A stretch of DNA of 64,000 bases, taken from contig NC_079887.1 of assembly GCF_029227915.1 (NCBI RefSeq), positions 3,720,001 to 3,784,000 on the forward strand, given 5' to 3'. Shown piece by piece: positions 24,122-36,889 of this stretch (position 1 is its first letter; each line of letters begins with the position of its first letter). The translations under genes and the position numbers were made by a program. Under the pieces are notes generated by a model. It had not been told where the DNA came from. It saw only the letters and a program-made list of their open reading frames with translations, and did no database searches. The DNA comes from Hydractinia symbiolongicarpus (Eukaryota > Cnidaria > Hydrozoa > Anthoathecata > Hydractiniidae).

Positions 24122-24479
24122 TGAGACGCTGAATAAAAGGAGTTTAATCGCCGGCAAAGGAAAACATGCGATTTCCCGTAAATCCCGGACTCGGCCCGTA
24201 TAGTCATAAGTACACAAAGAAAGTACCCAGGGAGTAAACTCATTTCCCGAACGATTTTTTATATTATTATTTCACCACTAAAGCCCATGAGACTTGTAGT
24301 TTTTACAAATGTTTTCATTTTTGATGAGACGCTGAATGAAAGGAGTTTAATCGCCGGCAAACGAAAACCCGCCATTTCCCGTAAACCCCGGACTCGGTCC
24401 GTATAGTCAAAAGTATACAAAGAAAGTACCCAGGGAGTAAACTCATTTCCAGAACGATTTTTTAAATCATCTTTTCACC

Positions 24480-25017
24480 ACTAAAACGCATGAGATTTGT
24501 AGTTTTCAAAAATGTTTTCATTTTTGATGAGACGCTTAATGAAAGAGGTTTAATCGCCGGCAAACGAAAACCCGCGATTTCCCGTAAATCCCGGGCTTGG
24601 CCCGCATAGTCTAATGTATACAAAGAAAGTACCCAGGGAGTAAACTAATTTGTCGAACGATTTTTTAATTTTTTTTTCATCACTAAAACGCATGAGACTT
24701 GTAGTTTTCAAAAATGTTTTCATTTTTGATGAGACGCTTAATGAAGGAGGTTTAATCGCCGGCAAACGAAAACCCGCGATTTCCCGTAAATCCCGGGCTT
24801 GGCCCGCATAGTCGAATGTATACAAAGAAAGTACCCAGGGAGTAAACTCATTTCCCGAACGATTTTTTAAATTATTTTTTTACCACTAAAACGCATGAGA
24901 TTTGTAGTTTTCAAAAATGTTTTCATTTTTGATGAGACGCTTAATGAAAGAGGTTTAATCGCCGGCAAACGAAAACCCGCGATTTCCCGTAAATCCCGGG
25001 CTTGGCCCGCATAGTCT
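24480..25017. repeat. Domain-1-like monomer island, superblock X
   Basis: GAGATTTGTAG, AATGAAAGAGG, CTAATTTGTCGAACG and GGGCTTGGCCCGCATAG markers match ~18,190-18,728 at offset 6289. It leads directly into the 1217-bp repeats. Confidence 0.82.
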
Positions 25018-26234
25018 AATGTATACAAAGAAAGTACCCAGGGAGTAAACTAATTTGTCGAACGATTTTTTAATTTTTTTTTCATCACTAAAACGCATGA
25101 GACTTGTAGTTTTTAAAAATGTTTTCATTTTTGATGAGACGCCAAATAAAAGAAGTTTAATCGCCGGCAAAGGAAAACCTGCGATTTCCCGTAAATCCCG
25201 GACTCGGCCCGTATAGTCATAAGTACACAAAGAAAGTACCCAGGGAGTAAGCTCATTTCCCGAACGATTTTTTATATTATTATTTCACCACTAAAGCCCA
25301 TGAGACTTGTAGTTTTTAAAAATGTTTTCATTTTTGATGAAACGCTAAATAAAAGGAGTTTAATCGCCGGCAAACGAAAACCTGCGATTTCCCGTAAATC
25401 CCTGACTGGGCCCGTATAGTCGAATGTATACAAAGAAAGTACCCTGTGAGTAATCTCATTTCCAGAACGATTTTTTAAATTATTATTTCACCACTAAAGC
25501 CCATGAGCCTTGTAGTTTTTAAAAATGTTTTCATTTTTGATGAGACGCTGAATAAAAGAAGTTTAATCGCCGGCAAACAAAAACCTGCGATTTCCCGTAA
25601 ATTCCGGACTCGGCCCGTATAGTCAAAAGTATACAAAGAAACTACATAGGGAGTAAACTCATTTCCAGAACGATTTTTTAAATTATCTTTTCACCACTAA
25701 AACGCATGAGACTTGTAGTTTTCAAAAATGTTTTCATTTTTGATGAGACGCTGAATAAAAGAAGTGTAATCGCCGGCAAACGAAAACCTGCGATTTCCCG
25801 TAAATCCCGGACTCGGCCAGTAAAGTCAAAAGTATACAAAGAAAGTAACCAGGGAGTAAACTCATTTCCCGAACGATTTTTCAAATTATTATTTCACCAC
25901 TAAAGCCCATGAGACTTGTAGTTTTTAAAAATGTTCTCATTTTTGATGAGACGCTGAATAAAAGGAGTTTAATCGCCGGCAAACGAAAACCCGCCATTTC
26001 CCGTAAACCCAGGACTCGGCCCGTATAGTTGAATGTATACAAAGAAAGTACCCAGGGAGTAAACTCATTTCCCGAACGATTTTTTCAATTTTTTTTTCAC
26101 CACTAAAACGCATGAGACTTGTAGTTTTCAAAAATGTTTTCATTTTTGATGAGACGCTTAATAAAAGAGGTTTAATCGACGGCAAACGAAAACCCGCGAT
26201 TTCCCGTAAATCCTTGGCTTGGCACGTATAGTCT
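25018..26234. repeat. 6-monomer repeat in X, unit 1 (1217 bp)
   Basis: The same marker series as at 18,711 repeats at +1217, with ATGAGCC at 25,504. Unlike 18,711-19,927, its second half carries the CGACGGC and AATCCTTGGCTTGG monomer. Confidence 0.9.
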
Positions 26235-27374
26235 AATGTATACAAAGAAAGTACCCAGGGAGTAAACTAATTTGTCGAACGATTTTTTAATTTTTTTTTC
26301 ATCACTAAAACGCATGAGACTTGTAGTTTTTAAAAATGTTTTCATTTTTGATGAGACGCCAAATAAAAGAAGTTTAATCGCCGGCAAAGGAAAACCTGCG
26401 ATTTCCCGTAAATCCCGGACTCGGCCCGTATAGTCATAAGTACACAAAGAAAGTACCCAGGGAGTAAGCTCATTTCCCGAACGATTTTTTATATTATTAT
26501 TTCACCACTAAAGCCCATGAGACTTGTAGTTTTTAAAAATGTTTTCATTTTTGATGAAACGCTAAATAAAAGGAGTTTAATCGCCGGCAAACGAAAACCT
26601 GCGATTTCCCGTAAATCCCTGACTGGGCCCGTATAGTCGAATGTATACAAAGAAAGTACCCTGTGAGTAATCTCATTTCCAGAACGATTTTTTAAATTAT
26701 TATTTCACCACTAAAGCCCATGAGCCTTGTAGTTTTTAAAAATGTTTTCATTTTTGATGAGACGCTGAATAAAAGAAGTTTAATCGCCGGCAAACAAAAA
26801 CCTGCGATTTCCCGTAAATCCCGGACTCGGCCCGTATAGTCAAAAGTATACAAAGAAACTACATAGGGAGTAAACTCATTTCCAGAACGATTTTTTAAAT
26901 TATCTTTTCACCACTAAAACGCATGAGACTTGTAGTTTTCAAAAATGTTTTCATTTTTGATGAGACGCTGAATAAAAGAAGTGTAATCGCCGGCAAACGA
27001 AAACCTGCGATTTCCCGTAAATCCCGGACTCGGCCAGTAAAGTCAAAAGTATACAAAGAAAGTAACCAGGGAGTAAACTCATTTCCCGAACGATTTTTTA
27101 AATTATTATTTCACCACTAAAGCCCATAAGACTTGTAGTTTTTAAAAATGTTCTCATTTTTGATGAGACGCTGAATAAAAGGAGTTTAATCGCCGGCAAA
27201 CGAAAACCCGCCATTTCCCGTAAACCCAGGACTCGGCCCGTATAGTTGAATGTATACAAAGAAAGTACCCAGGAAGTAAACTCATTTCCCGAACGATTTT
27301 TTCAATTTTTTTTTCACCACTAAAACGCATGAGACTTGTAGTTTTCAAAAATGTTTTCATTTTTGATGAGACGC
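26235..27374. repeat. 6-monomer repeat in X, unit 2 (partial)
   Basis: Its start is a recombinant monomer near 26,215-26,240, with CTTGGCACGTATAG on the left and TCTAATG on the right. ATGAGCC is at 26,721. It ends at ~27,374, where GACGCTTAATAAAAG is replaced by GACGCAGAATAAAAG. From there the array matches 21,896 onward at offset 5478. Confidence 0.88.
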
Positions 27375-28518
27375 AGAATAAAAGAAGTTTAATCGCCGGC
27401 AAACGAAAACCCGCGATTTCCCGTAAATCCCGGGCTTGGCCCGTATAGTCAAAAGTATACAAAGAAAGTACCCAGGGAGTAAACTCATTTCCAGAACGAT
27501 TTTTTAAATTATTTTTTAACCACTAAAACACATAAGACTTGTAGTTTTCAAAAATGTTTTTATTTTTGATGAGACGCAGAATAAAAGAAGTTTAATCGCC
27601 GGCAAACGAAAACCCGCGATTTCCCGTAAATCCCGGGCTTGGCCCGTATATTCAAAAGTATACAAAGAAAGTACCCAGGGAGTAAACTCATTTCCCGAAC
27701 GATTTTTTAAATTATTTTTTCACCACTAAAACGCATGAGACTTGTAGTTTTCAAAAGTGTTTTCATTTTTAATGAGACGCTTAATGAAAGAGGGTTAATC
27801 GCCGGCAAACGAAAACTCGCGATTTCCCGTAAATCCCGGGCTTGTCCCGTACAGTCGAATGTATACAAAGAAAGTACCCTGTGAGTAAACTCATTTCTAG
27901 AACGATTTTTTAAATTATTATTTCACCACTAAAGCCCATGAGACTTGTAGTTTTTAAAAATGTTTTCATTTTTGATGAGACGCTGAATAAAAGGAGTTTA
28001 ATCGCCGGCAAACGAAAACTCGCGATTTCCCGTAAATCTCGGGCTTGTCCCGTATAGTCGAATGTATACAAAGAAAGTACCCTGTGAGTAAACACATTTC
28101 CAGAACGAATTTTTAAATTATCTTTTCACCACTAAAACGCATAAGACTTGTAGTTTTCAAAAATGTTTTCATTTTTGATGAGACGCTGAATAAAAGAAGT
28201 TTAATCGCCCGCAAACGAAAACCTGCGATTTCCCGTAAATCCCGGACTCGGCCCGTATAGTCAAAAGTATACAAAGAAAGTACCCAGGGAGTAAACTCAT
28301 TTCCCGAACGATTTTTTATGTTATTATTTCACCACTAAAGCCCATGAGACATGTAGTTTTTACAAATGTTTTCATTTTTGATGAGACGCTGAATGAAAGG
28401 AGTTTAATCGCCGGCAAACGAAAACCCGCCATTTCCCGTAAACCCCGGACTCGGTCCGTATAGTCAAAAGTATACAAAGAAAGTACCCAGGGAGTAAACT
28501 CATTTCCAGAACGATTTT
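27375..28518. repeat. CGCAGAAT-headed block, second copy in X
   Basis: It matches 21,897-23,040 at offset 5478. It is distinguished by GTATATTCAAAAG near 27,647, CGTACAGTC near 27,848 and TTTTCATTTTTG in place of TTTTCGTTTTTG near 28,370. Confidence 0.86.
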
Positions 28519-28955
28519 TTAAATTATCTTTTCACCACTAAAACGCATGAGACTTGTAGTTTTCAAAAATGTTTTCATTTTTGATGAGACGCTGAATAAA
28601 AGAAGTTTAATCGCCGGCAAAGGAAAACCTGCGATTTCTCGTAAATCCCGGACTCGGCCCGTATAGTCATAAGTACACAAAGAAAGTACCCAGGGAGTAA
28701 ACTCATTTCCCGAACGATTTTTTATATTATTATTTCACCACTAAAGCCCATGAGACTTGTAGTTTTCAAAAATGTTTTCATTTTTGATGAGACGCTGAAT
28801 AAAAGAAGTTTAATCGCCGGCAAAGGAAAGCCTGCGATTTCCCGTAAATCCCGGACTCGGCCCGTATAGTCATAAGTACACAAAGAAAGTACCCAGGGAG
28901 TAAACTCATTTCCCGAACGATTTTTTATATTATTATTTCACCACTAAAGCCCATG
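28144..28955. repeat. X-specific 4-monomer tandem duplication, unit 1 (812 bp)
   Basis: The order ATCGCCCGC monomer, TTTTTACAAATG monomer, AAAGGAAAACC with TTTCTCG monomer, and AAAGGAAAGCC monomer occurs twice in a row. Y and Z contain it once at the equivalent place, which explains the 812-bp change in offset. Confidence 0.93.
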
Positions 28956-29767
28956 AGACTTGTAGTTTTCAAAAATGTTTTCATTTTTGATGAGACGCTG
29001 AATAAAAGAAGTTTAATCGCCCGCAAACGAAAACCTGCGATTTCCCGTAAATCCCGGACTCGGCCCGTATAGTCAAAAGTATACAAAGAAAGTACCCAGG
29101 GAGTAAACTCATTTCCCGAACGATTTTTTATGTTATTATTTCACCACTAAAGCCCATGAGACATGTAGTTTTTACAAATGTTTTCATTTTTGATGAGACG
29201 CTGAATGAAAGGAGTTTAATCGCCGGCAAACGAAAACCCGCCATTTCCCGTAAACCCCGGACTCGGTCCGTATAGTCAAAAGTATACAAAGAAAGTACCC
29301 AGGGAGTAAACTCATTTCCAGAACGATTTTTTAAATTATCTTTTCACCACTAAAACGCATGAGACTTGTAGTTTTCAAAAATGTTTTCATTTTTGATGAG
29401 ACGCTGAATAAAAGAAGTTTAATCGCCGGCAAAGGAAAACCTGCGATTTCTCGTAAATCCCGGACTCGGCCCGTATAGTCATAAGTACACAAAGAAAGTA
29501 CCCAGGGAGTAAACTCATTTCCCGAACGATTTTTTATATTATTATTTCACCACTAAAGCCCATGAGACTTGTAGTTTTCAAAAATGTTTTCATTTTTGAT
29601 GAGACGCTGAATAAAAGAAGTTTAATCGCCGGCAAAGGAAAGCCTGCGATTTCCCGTAAATCCCGGACTCGGCCCGTATAGTCATAAGTACACAAAGAAA
29701 GTACCCAGGGAGTAAACTCATTTCCCGAACGATTTTTTATATTATTATTTCACCACTAAAGCCCATG
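28956..29767. repeat. X-specific 4-monomer tandem duplication, unit 2 (812 bp)
   Basis: It repeats unit 1 exactly four monomers later (ATCGCCCGC at 29,017 against 28,205). The match extends to ~29,780, where GTTTTC changes to GTTTTT. Confidence 0.93.
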
Positions 29768-29790
29768 AGACTTGTAGTTTTTAAAAATGT

Positions 29791-30805
29791 TTTCATTTTT
29801 GATGAGACGCTAAATAAAAGGAGTTTAATCGCCGGCAAACGAAAACCTGCGATTTCCCGTAAATCCCTGACTCGGCCCGTATAGTCGAATGTATACAAAG
29901 AAAGTACCCTGTGAGTAAACTCATTTCCAGAACGATTTTTTAAATTATTATTTCACCACTAAAGCCCATGAGACTTGTAGTTTTTAAAAATGTTTTCATT
30001 TTTGATGAGACGCTAAATAAAAGGAGTTTAATCGCCGGCAAAGGAAAACCTGCGATTTCCCGTAAATCCCGGACTCGGCCCGTATAGTCATAAGTACACA
30101 AAGAAAGTACCCAGGGAGTAAACTCATTTCCCGAACGATTTTTTATATTATTATTTCACCACTAAAGCCCATGAGACTTGTAGTTTTTAAAAATGTTTTC
30201 AATTTTGATGAGACGCTGAATAAAAGGAGTTTAATCGCCGGCAAACGAAAACCCGCCATTTCCCGTAAATCCCTGACTCGGCCCGTATATTCGAATGTAT
30301 ACAAAGAAAGTACCCTGTGAGTAAACTCATTTCCAGAACGATTTTTTAAATTATTATTTCACCACTAAAGCCCATGAGACTTGTAGTTTTTAAAAATGTT
30401 TTCATTTTTGATGAGACCCTAAATAAAAGGAGTTTAATCGCCGGCAAAGGAAAACATGCGATTTCCCGTAAATCCCGGACTCGGCCCGTATAGTCATAAG
30501 TACACAAAGAAAGTACCCAGGGAGTAAACTCATTTCCCGAACGATTTTTTATATTATTATTTCACCACTAAAGCCCATGAGACTTGTAGTTTTTACAAAT
30601 GTTTTCATTTTTGATGAGACGCTGAATGAAAGGAGTTTAATCGCCGGCAAACGAAAACCCGCCATTTCCCGTAAACCCCGGACTCGGTCCGTATAGTCAA
30701 AAGTATACAAAGAAAGTACCCAGGGAGTAAACTCATTTCCAGAACGATTTTTTAAATTATCTTTTCACCACTAAAACGCATGAGACTTGTAGTTTTCAAA
30801 AATGT
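29791..30805. repeat. 5-monomer repeat in X, unit 1 (1015 bp)
   Basis: The CTGACTCGGCCC, TTTTCAATTTTG, GTATATTCG and GATGAGACCC monomers recur at +1015. The rare GAGACCCTAAATAAAAGG variant is at ~30,413 and again at ~31,428. Confidence 0.88.
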
Positions 30806-31611
30806 TTTCATTTTTGATGAGACGCTAAATAAAAGGAGTTTAATCGCCGGCAAACGAAAACCTGCGATTTCCCGTAAATCCCTGACTCGGCCCGTATAGT
30901 CGAATGTATACAAAGAAAGTACCCTGTGAGTAAACTCATTTCCAGAACGATTTTTTAAATTAGTATTTCACCACTAAAGCCCATGAGACTTGTAGTTTTT
31001 AAAAATGTTTTCATTTTTGATGAGACGCTAAATAAAAGGAGTTTAATCGCCGGCAAAGGAAAACCTGCGATTTCCCGTAAATCCCGGACTCGGCCCGTAT
31101 AGTCATAAGTACACAAAGAAAGTACCCAGGGAGTAAACTCATTTCCCGAACGATTTTTTATATTATTATTTCACCACTAAAGCCCATGAGACTTGTAGTT
31201 TCTAAAAATGTTTTCAATTTTGATGAGACGCTGAACAAAAGGAGTTTAATCGCCGGCAAACGAAAACCCGCCATTTCCCGTAAATCCCTGACTCGGCCCG
31301 TATATTCGAATGTATACAAAGAAAGTACCCTGTGAGTAAACTCATTTCCAGAACGATTTTTTAAATTATTATTTCACCACTAAAGCCCATGAGACTTGTA
31401 GTTTTTAAAAATGTTTTCATTTTTGATGAGACCCTAAATAAAAGGAGTTTAATCGCCGGCAAAGGAAAACATGCGATTTCCCGTAAATCCCGGACTCGGC
31501 CCGTATAGTCATAAGTACACAAAGAAAGTACCCAGGGAGTAAACTCATTTCCCGAACGATTTTTTATATTATTATTTCACCACTAAAGCCCATGAGACTT
31601 GTAGTTTTTAA
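30806..31611. repeat. 5-monomer repeat in X, unit 2 (four monomers)
   Basis: It matches unit 1 until ~31,611. It carries private changes: ATTAGTATTTCACC near 30,958, TTTCTAAAAATG near 31,199 and GCTGAACAAAAGG near 31,230. All three are inherited by Y and Z. Confidence 0.88.
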
Positions 31612-31766
31612 AAATGTTTTCAATTTTGATGAGACGCTGAATAAAAGGAGTTTAATCGCCGGCAAACGAAAACCCGCCATTTCCCGTAAACCCCGCACTC
31701 GGTCCGTATAGTCAAAAGTATACAAAGAAAGTACCCAGGGAGTAAACTCATTTCCCGAACGATTTT

Positions 31767-33451
31767 TTAAATTATTATTTCACCACTAAAGCCCATGAGA
31801 CTTGTAGTTTTTAAAAATGTTTTCATTTTTGATGAGACGCTGAATAAAAGGAGTTTAATCGACGGCAAACGAAAACTCGCGATTTCCCGTAAATCCCGGG
31901 CTTGTCCCGTATAGTCGAATGTATACAAAGAAAGTACCCTGTGAGTAAACACATTTCCAGAACGATTTTTTAAATTATCTTTTCACCACTAAAACGCATG
32001 AGACTTGTAGTTTTCAAAAATGTTTTCATTTTTGATGAGACGCTGAATAAAAGAAGTTTAATCGCCCGCAAACGAAAACCTGCGATTTCCCGTAAATCCC
32101 GGACTCGGCCCGTATAGTCAAAAGTATACAAAGAAAGTACCCAGGGAGTAAACTCATTTCCCGAACGATTTTTTATGTTATTATTTCACCACTAAAGCCC
32201 ATGAGACTTGTAGTTTTTACAAATGTTTTCATTTTTGATGAGACGCTGAATGAAAAGAGTTTAATCGCCGGCAAACGAAAACCCGCCATTTCCCGTAAAC
32301 CCCGGACTCGGTCCGTATAGTCAAAAGTATACAAAGAAAGTACCCAGGGAGTAAACTCATTTCCAGAACGATTTTTTAAATTATCTTTTCACCACTAAAA
32401 CGCATGAGACTTGTAGTTTTCAAAAATGTTTTCATTTTTGATGAGACGCTGAATAAAAGAAGTTTAATCGCCGGCAAAGGAAAACCTGCGATTTCCCGTA
32501 AATCCCGGACTCGGCCCGTATAGTCATAAGTACACAAAGAAAGTACCCAGGGAGTAAACTCATTTCCCGAACGATTTTTTATATTATTATTTCACCACTA
32601 AAGCCCATGAGACTTGTAGTTTTTAAAAATGTTTTCATTTTTGATGAGACGGTAAATAAAAGGAGTTTAATCGCCGGCAAACAAAAACCTGCGATTTCCC
32701 GTAAATCCCTGACTCGGCCCGTATAGTCGAATGTATACAAAGAAAGTACCCTGTGAGTAAACTCATTTCCAAAACGATTTTTTAAATTATTATTTCACCA
32801 CTAAAGCCCATGAGACTTGTAGTTTTTAAAAATGTTTTCATTTTTGATGAGACGCTGAATAAAAGGAGTTTAATCGCCGGCAAAGGAAAACCCGCCATTT
32901 CCCGTAAACCCCGCACTCGGTCCGTATAGTCAAAAGTATACAAAGAAAGTACCCAGGGAGTAAACTCATTTCCCGAACGATTTTTTAAATTATTTTTTCA
33001 CCACTAAAACGCATGAGACTTGTAGTTTTCAAAAATATTTTCATTTTTGATGAGACGCTTAATGCAAGAGGTTTAATCGCCGGCAGTTTTTAAAAATGTT
33101 TTCATTTTTGATGAGACGCTGAATAAAAGAAGTTTAATCGCCGGCAAACGAAAACCTGCGATTTCCCGTAAATCCCGGACTCGGCCCGTATAGTCAAAAG
33201 TATACAAAGAAAGTAACCAGGGACTAAACTCATTTTCCGAACGATTTTTTATATTATTTTTTCACCACTAAAACGCATGAGACTTGTATTTTTCAAAAAT
33301 GTTTTCGTTTTTGTTGGCACGCTGAATAAAAGAAGTTTAATCGCCGGCAAACAAAAATCCGCCATTTCCCGTAAATCCCGGACTCGGCCCGTATAGTCAT
33401 AAGTACACAAAGAAAGTACCCAGGGAGTAAACTCATTTCCCGAACGATTTT
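31767..33451. repeat. 8-monomer-plus-61-bp repeat in X, unit 1 (1685 bp)
   Basis: The ATCGACGGC, ATCGCCCGC, AAAAGAGTTTAATCG, AAAGGAAAACC, AATGCAAGAGG plus 61-bp partial, GTATTTTTC and GTTGGCACG monomers recur in the next unit at +1685. That distance is eight monomers plus the 61-bp fragment. Confidence 0.9.
33025..33085. repeat. 61-bp partial monomer (X, unit 1)
   Basis: GTTTTC at 33,025 and GTTTTT at 33,086 are 61 bp apart across CGCCGGCA. The breakpoint is the same as at 3288, here with the AATGCAAGAGG variant. Confidence 0.93.
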
Positions 33452-35339
33452 TTATATTATTATTTCACCACTAAAGCCCATGAGACTTGTAGTTTTTAAA
33501 AATGTTTTCATTTTTGATGAGACGCTGAATAAAAGGAGTTTAATCGACGGCAATCGAAAACTCGCGATTTCCCGTAAATCCCGGGCTTGTCCCGTATAGT
33601 CGAATGTATGCAAAGAGAGTACCCTGTGAGTAAACACATTTCCAGAACGATTTTTTAAATTATCTTTTCACCACTAAAACGCATGAGACTTGTAGTTTTC
33701 AAAAATGTTTTCATTTTTGATGAGACGCTGAATAAAAGAAGTTTAATCGCCCGCAAACGAAAACCTGCGATTTCCCGTAAATCCCGGACTCGGCCCGTAT
33801 AGTCAAAAGTATACAAAGAAAGTACCCAGGGAGTAAACTCATTTCCCGAACGATTTTTTATGTTATTATTTCACCACTAAAGCCCATGAGACTTGTAGTT
33901 TTTACAAATGTTTTCATTTTTGATGAGACGCTGAATGAAAAGAGTTTAATCGCCGGCAAACGAAAACCCGCCATTTCCCGTAAACCCCGGACTCGGTCCG
34001 TATAGTCAAAAGTATACAAAGAAAGTACCAAGGGAGTAAACTCATTTCCAGAACGATTTTTTAAATTATCTTTTCACCACTAAAACGCATGAGACTTGTA
34101 GTTTTCAAAAATGTTTTCATTTTTGATGAGACGCTGAATAAAAGAAGTTTAATCGCCGGCAAAGGAAAACCTGCGATTTCCCGTAAATCCCGGACTCGGC
34201 CCGTATAGTCATAAGTACACAAAGAAAGTACCCAGGGAGTAAACTCATTTCCCGAACGATTTTTTATATTATTATTTCACCACTAAAGCCCATGAGACTT
34301 GTAGTTTTTAAAAATGTTTTCATTTTTGATGAGACGCTAAATAAAAGGAGTTTAATCGCCGGCAAACGAAAACCTGCGATTTCCCGTAAATCCCTGACTC
34401 GGCCCGTATAGTCGAATGTATACAAAGAAAGTACCCTGTGAGTAAACTCATTTCCAGAACGATTTTTTAAATTATTATTTCACCACTAAAGCCCATGAGA
34501 CTTGTAGTTTTTAAAAATGTTTTCATTTTTGATGAGACGCTGAATAAAAGGAGTTTAATCGCCGGCAAAGGAAAACCCGCCATTTCCCGTAAACCCCGCA
34601 CTCGGTCCGTATAGTCAAAAGTATACAAAGAAAGTACCCAGGGAGTAAACTCATTTCCCGAACGATTTTTTAAATTATTTTTTCACCACTAAAACGCATG
34701 AGACTTGTAGTTTTCAAAAATATTTTCATTTTTGATGAGACGCTTAATGCAAGAGGTTTAATCGCCGGCAGTTTTTAAAAATGTTTTCATTTTTGATGAG
34801 ACGCTGAATAAAAGAAGTTTAATCGCCGGCAAACGAAAACCTGCGATTTCCCGTAAATCCCGGACTCGGCCCGTATAGTCAAAAGTATACAAAGAAAGTA
34901 ACCAGGGACTAAACTCATTTTCCGAACGATTTTTTATATTATTTTTTCACCACTAAAACGCATGAGACTTGTATTTTTCAAAAATGTTTTCGTTTTTGTT
35001 GGCACGCTGAATAAAAGAAGTTTAATCGCCGGCAAACAAAAACCCGCCATTTCCCGTAAATCCCAGACTCGGCCCGTATAGTCATAAGTAGACAAAGAAA
35101 GTACCCAGGGAGTAAACTCATTTCCCGAACGATTTTTTATATTATTATTTCACCACTAAAGCCCATGAGACTTGTAGTTTTAAAAAATGTTTTCAATTTT
35201 GATGAGACGCTGAATAAAAGGAGTTTAATCGCCGGCAAACGAAAACCCGCCATTTCCCGTAAACCCCGCACTCGGTCCGTATAGTCAAAAGTATACAAAG
35301 AAAGTACCCAGGGAGTAAACTCATTTCCCGAACGATTTT
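33452..35339. repeat. 8-monomer-plus-61-bp repeat in X, unit 2 (1888 bp)
   Basis: It has the same order as unit 1 but is one monomer longer. The extra TTTTCAATTTTG / CCCCGCACTC monomer lies near 35,150-35,340. Private changes here and in its relatives are GGCAATCG, ATGCAAAGAGAG and GTACCAAGGGAG. Confidence 0.9.
34710..34770. repeat. 61-bp partial monomer (X, unit 2)
   Basis: It is the counterpart of the fragment at 33,025, shifted by 1685 bp, with the same breakpoint and AATGCAAGAGG variant. Confidence 0.93.
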
Positions 35340-36880
35340 TTAAATTATTATTTCACCACTAAAGCCCATGAGACTTGTAGTTTTCAAAAATGTTTTCATT
35401 TTTGATGAGACGCTGAATAAAAGGAGTTTAATCGCCGGCAAACGAAAACTCGCGATTTCCCGTAAATCCCGGGCTTGTCCCGTATAGTCGAATGTATACA
35501 AAGAAAGTACCCTGTGAGTAAACACATTTCCAGAACGATTTTTTAAATTAACTTTTCACCACTAAAACGCATGAGACTTGTAGTTTTCAAAAATGTTTTC
35601 ATTTTTGATGAGACGCTGAATAAAAGAAGTTTAATCGCCCGCAAACGAAAACCTGCGATTTCCCGTAAATCCCGGACTCGGCCCGTATAGTCAAAAGTAT
35701 ACAAAGAAAGTACCCAGGGAGTAAACTCATTTCCCGAACGATTTTTTATGTTATTATTTCACCACTAAAGCCCATGAGACTTGTAGTTTTTACAAATGTT
35801 TTCATTTTTGATGAGACGCTGAATGAAAGGAGTTTAATCGCCGGCAAACGAAAACCCGCCATTTCCCGTAAACCCCGGACTCGGTCCGTATAGTCAAAAG
35901 TATACAAAGAAAGTACCCAGGGAGTAAACTCATTTCCAGAACGATTTTTTAAATTATCTTTTCACCACTAAAACGCATGAGACTTGTAGTTTTCAAAAAT
36001 GTTTTCATTTTTGATGAGACGCTGAATAAAAGAAGTTTAATCGCCGGCAAAGGAAAACCTGCGATTTCCCGTAAATCCCGGACTCGGCCCGTATAGTCAT
36101 AAGTAAACAAAGAAAGTACCCAGGGAGTAAACTCATTTCCCGAACGATTTTTTATATTATTATTTCACCACTAAAGCCCATGAGACTTGTAGTTTTTAAA
36201 AATGTTTTCATTTTTGATGAGACGCTAAATAAAAGGAGTTTAATCGCCGGCAAACGAAAACCTGCGATTTCCCGTAAATCCCTGACTCGGCCCGTATAGT
36301 CGAATGTATACAAAGAAAGTACCCTGTGAGTAAACTCATTTACAGAACGATTTTTTAAATTATTATTTCACCACTAAAGCCCATGAGACTTGTAGTTTTT
36401 AAAAATGTTTTCATTTTTGATGAGACGCTAAATAAAAGGTGTTTAATCGCCGGCAAAGGAAAACCCGCCAATTCCCGTAAACCCCGCACTCGGTCCGTAT
36501 AGTCAAAAGTATACAAAGAAAGTACCCAGGGAGTAAACTCATTTCCCGAACGATTTTTTAAATTATTTTTTCACCACTAAAACGCATGAGACTTGTAGTT
36601 TTCAAAAATGTTTTCATTTTTGATGAGACGCTTAATGCAAGAGGTTTAATCGCCGGCAGTTTTTAAAAATGTTTTCATTTTTGATGAGACGCTGAATAAA
36701 AGAAGTTTAATCGTCGGCAAACGAAAACCTGTGATTTCCCGTAAATCCCGGACTCGGCCCGTATAGTCAAAAGTATACAAAGAAAGTAACCAGGGACTAA
36801 ACTCATTTTCCGAACGATTTTTTATATTTTTTTTTCACCACTAAAACGCATGAGACTTGTAGTTTTCAAAAATGTTTTCA
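35340..36880. repeat. 8-monomer-plus-61-bp repeat in X, unit 3 (degraded end)
   Basis: The third unit carries the 61-bp partial monomer at 36,598 and changes such as GTAAACAAAG near 36,103 and ATCGTCGGC near 36,709. It leaves the pattern near 36,890, where domain-1-like AATGAAAGAGG monomers follow GTTGGGACGC. Confidence 0.85.
36598..36658. repeat. 61-bp partial monomer (X, unit 3)
   Basis: GTTTTC at 36,598 and GTTTTT at 36,659 flank the 61-bp fragment. It differs from the other two in X by TGTTTTC in place of TATTTTC. Confidence 0.92.
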
Positions 36881-36889
36881 TTTTTGTTG

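Noticed and set aside
33025-33146. Small mobile element insertion at the 61-bp duplicated segment
   Set aside because: The extra sequence is entirely monomer-derived and explained by an internal duplication or misaligned exchange. There are no terminal repeats and no foreign bases.
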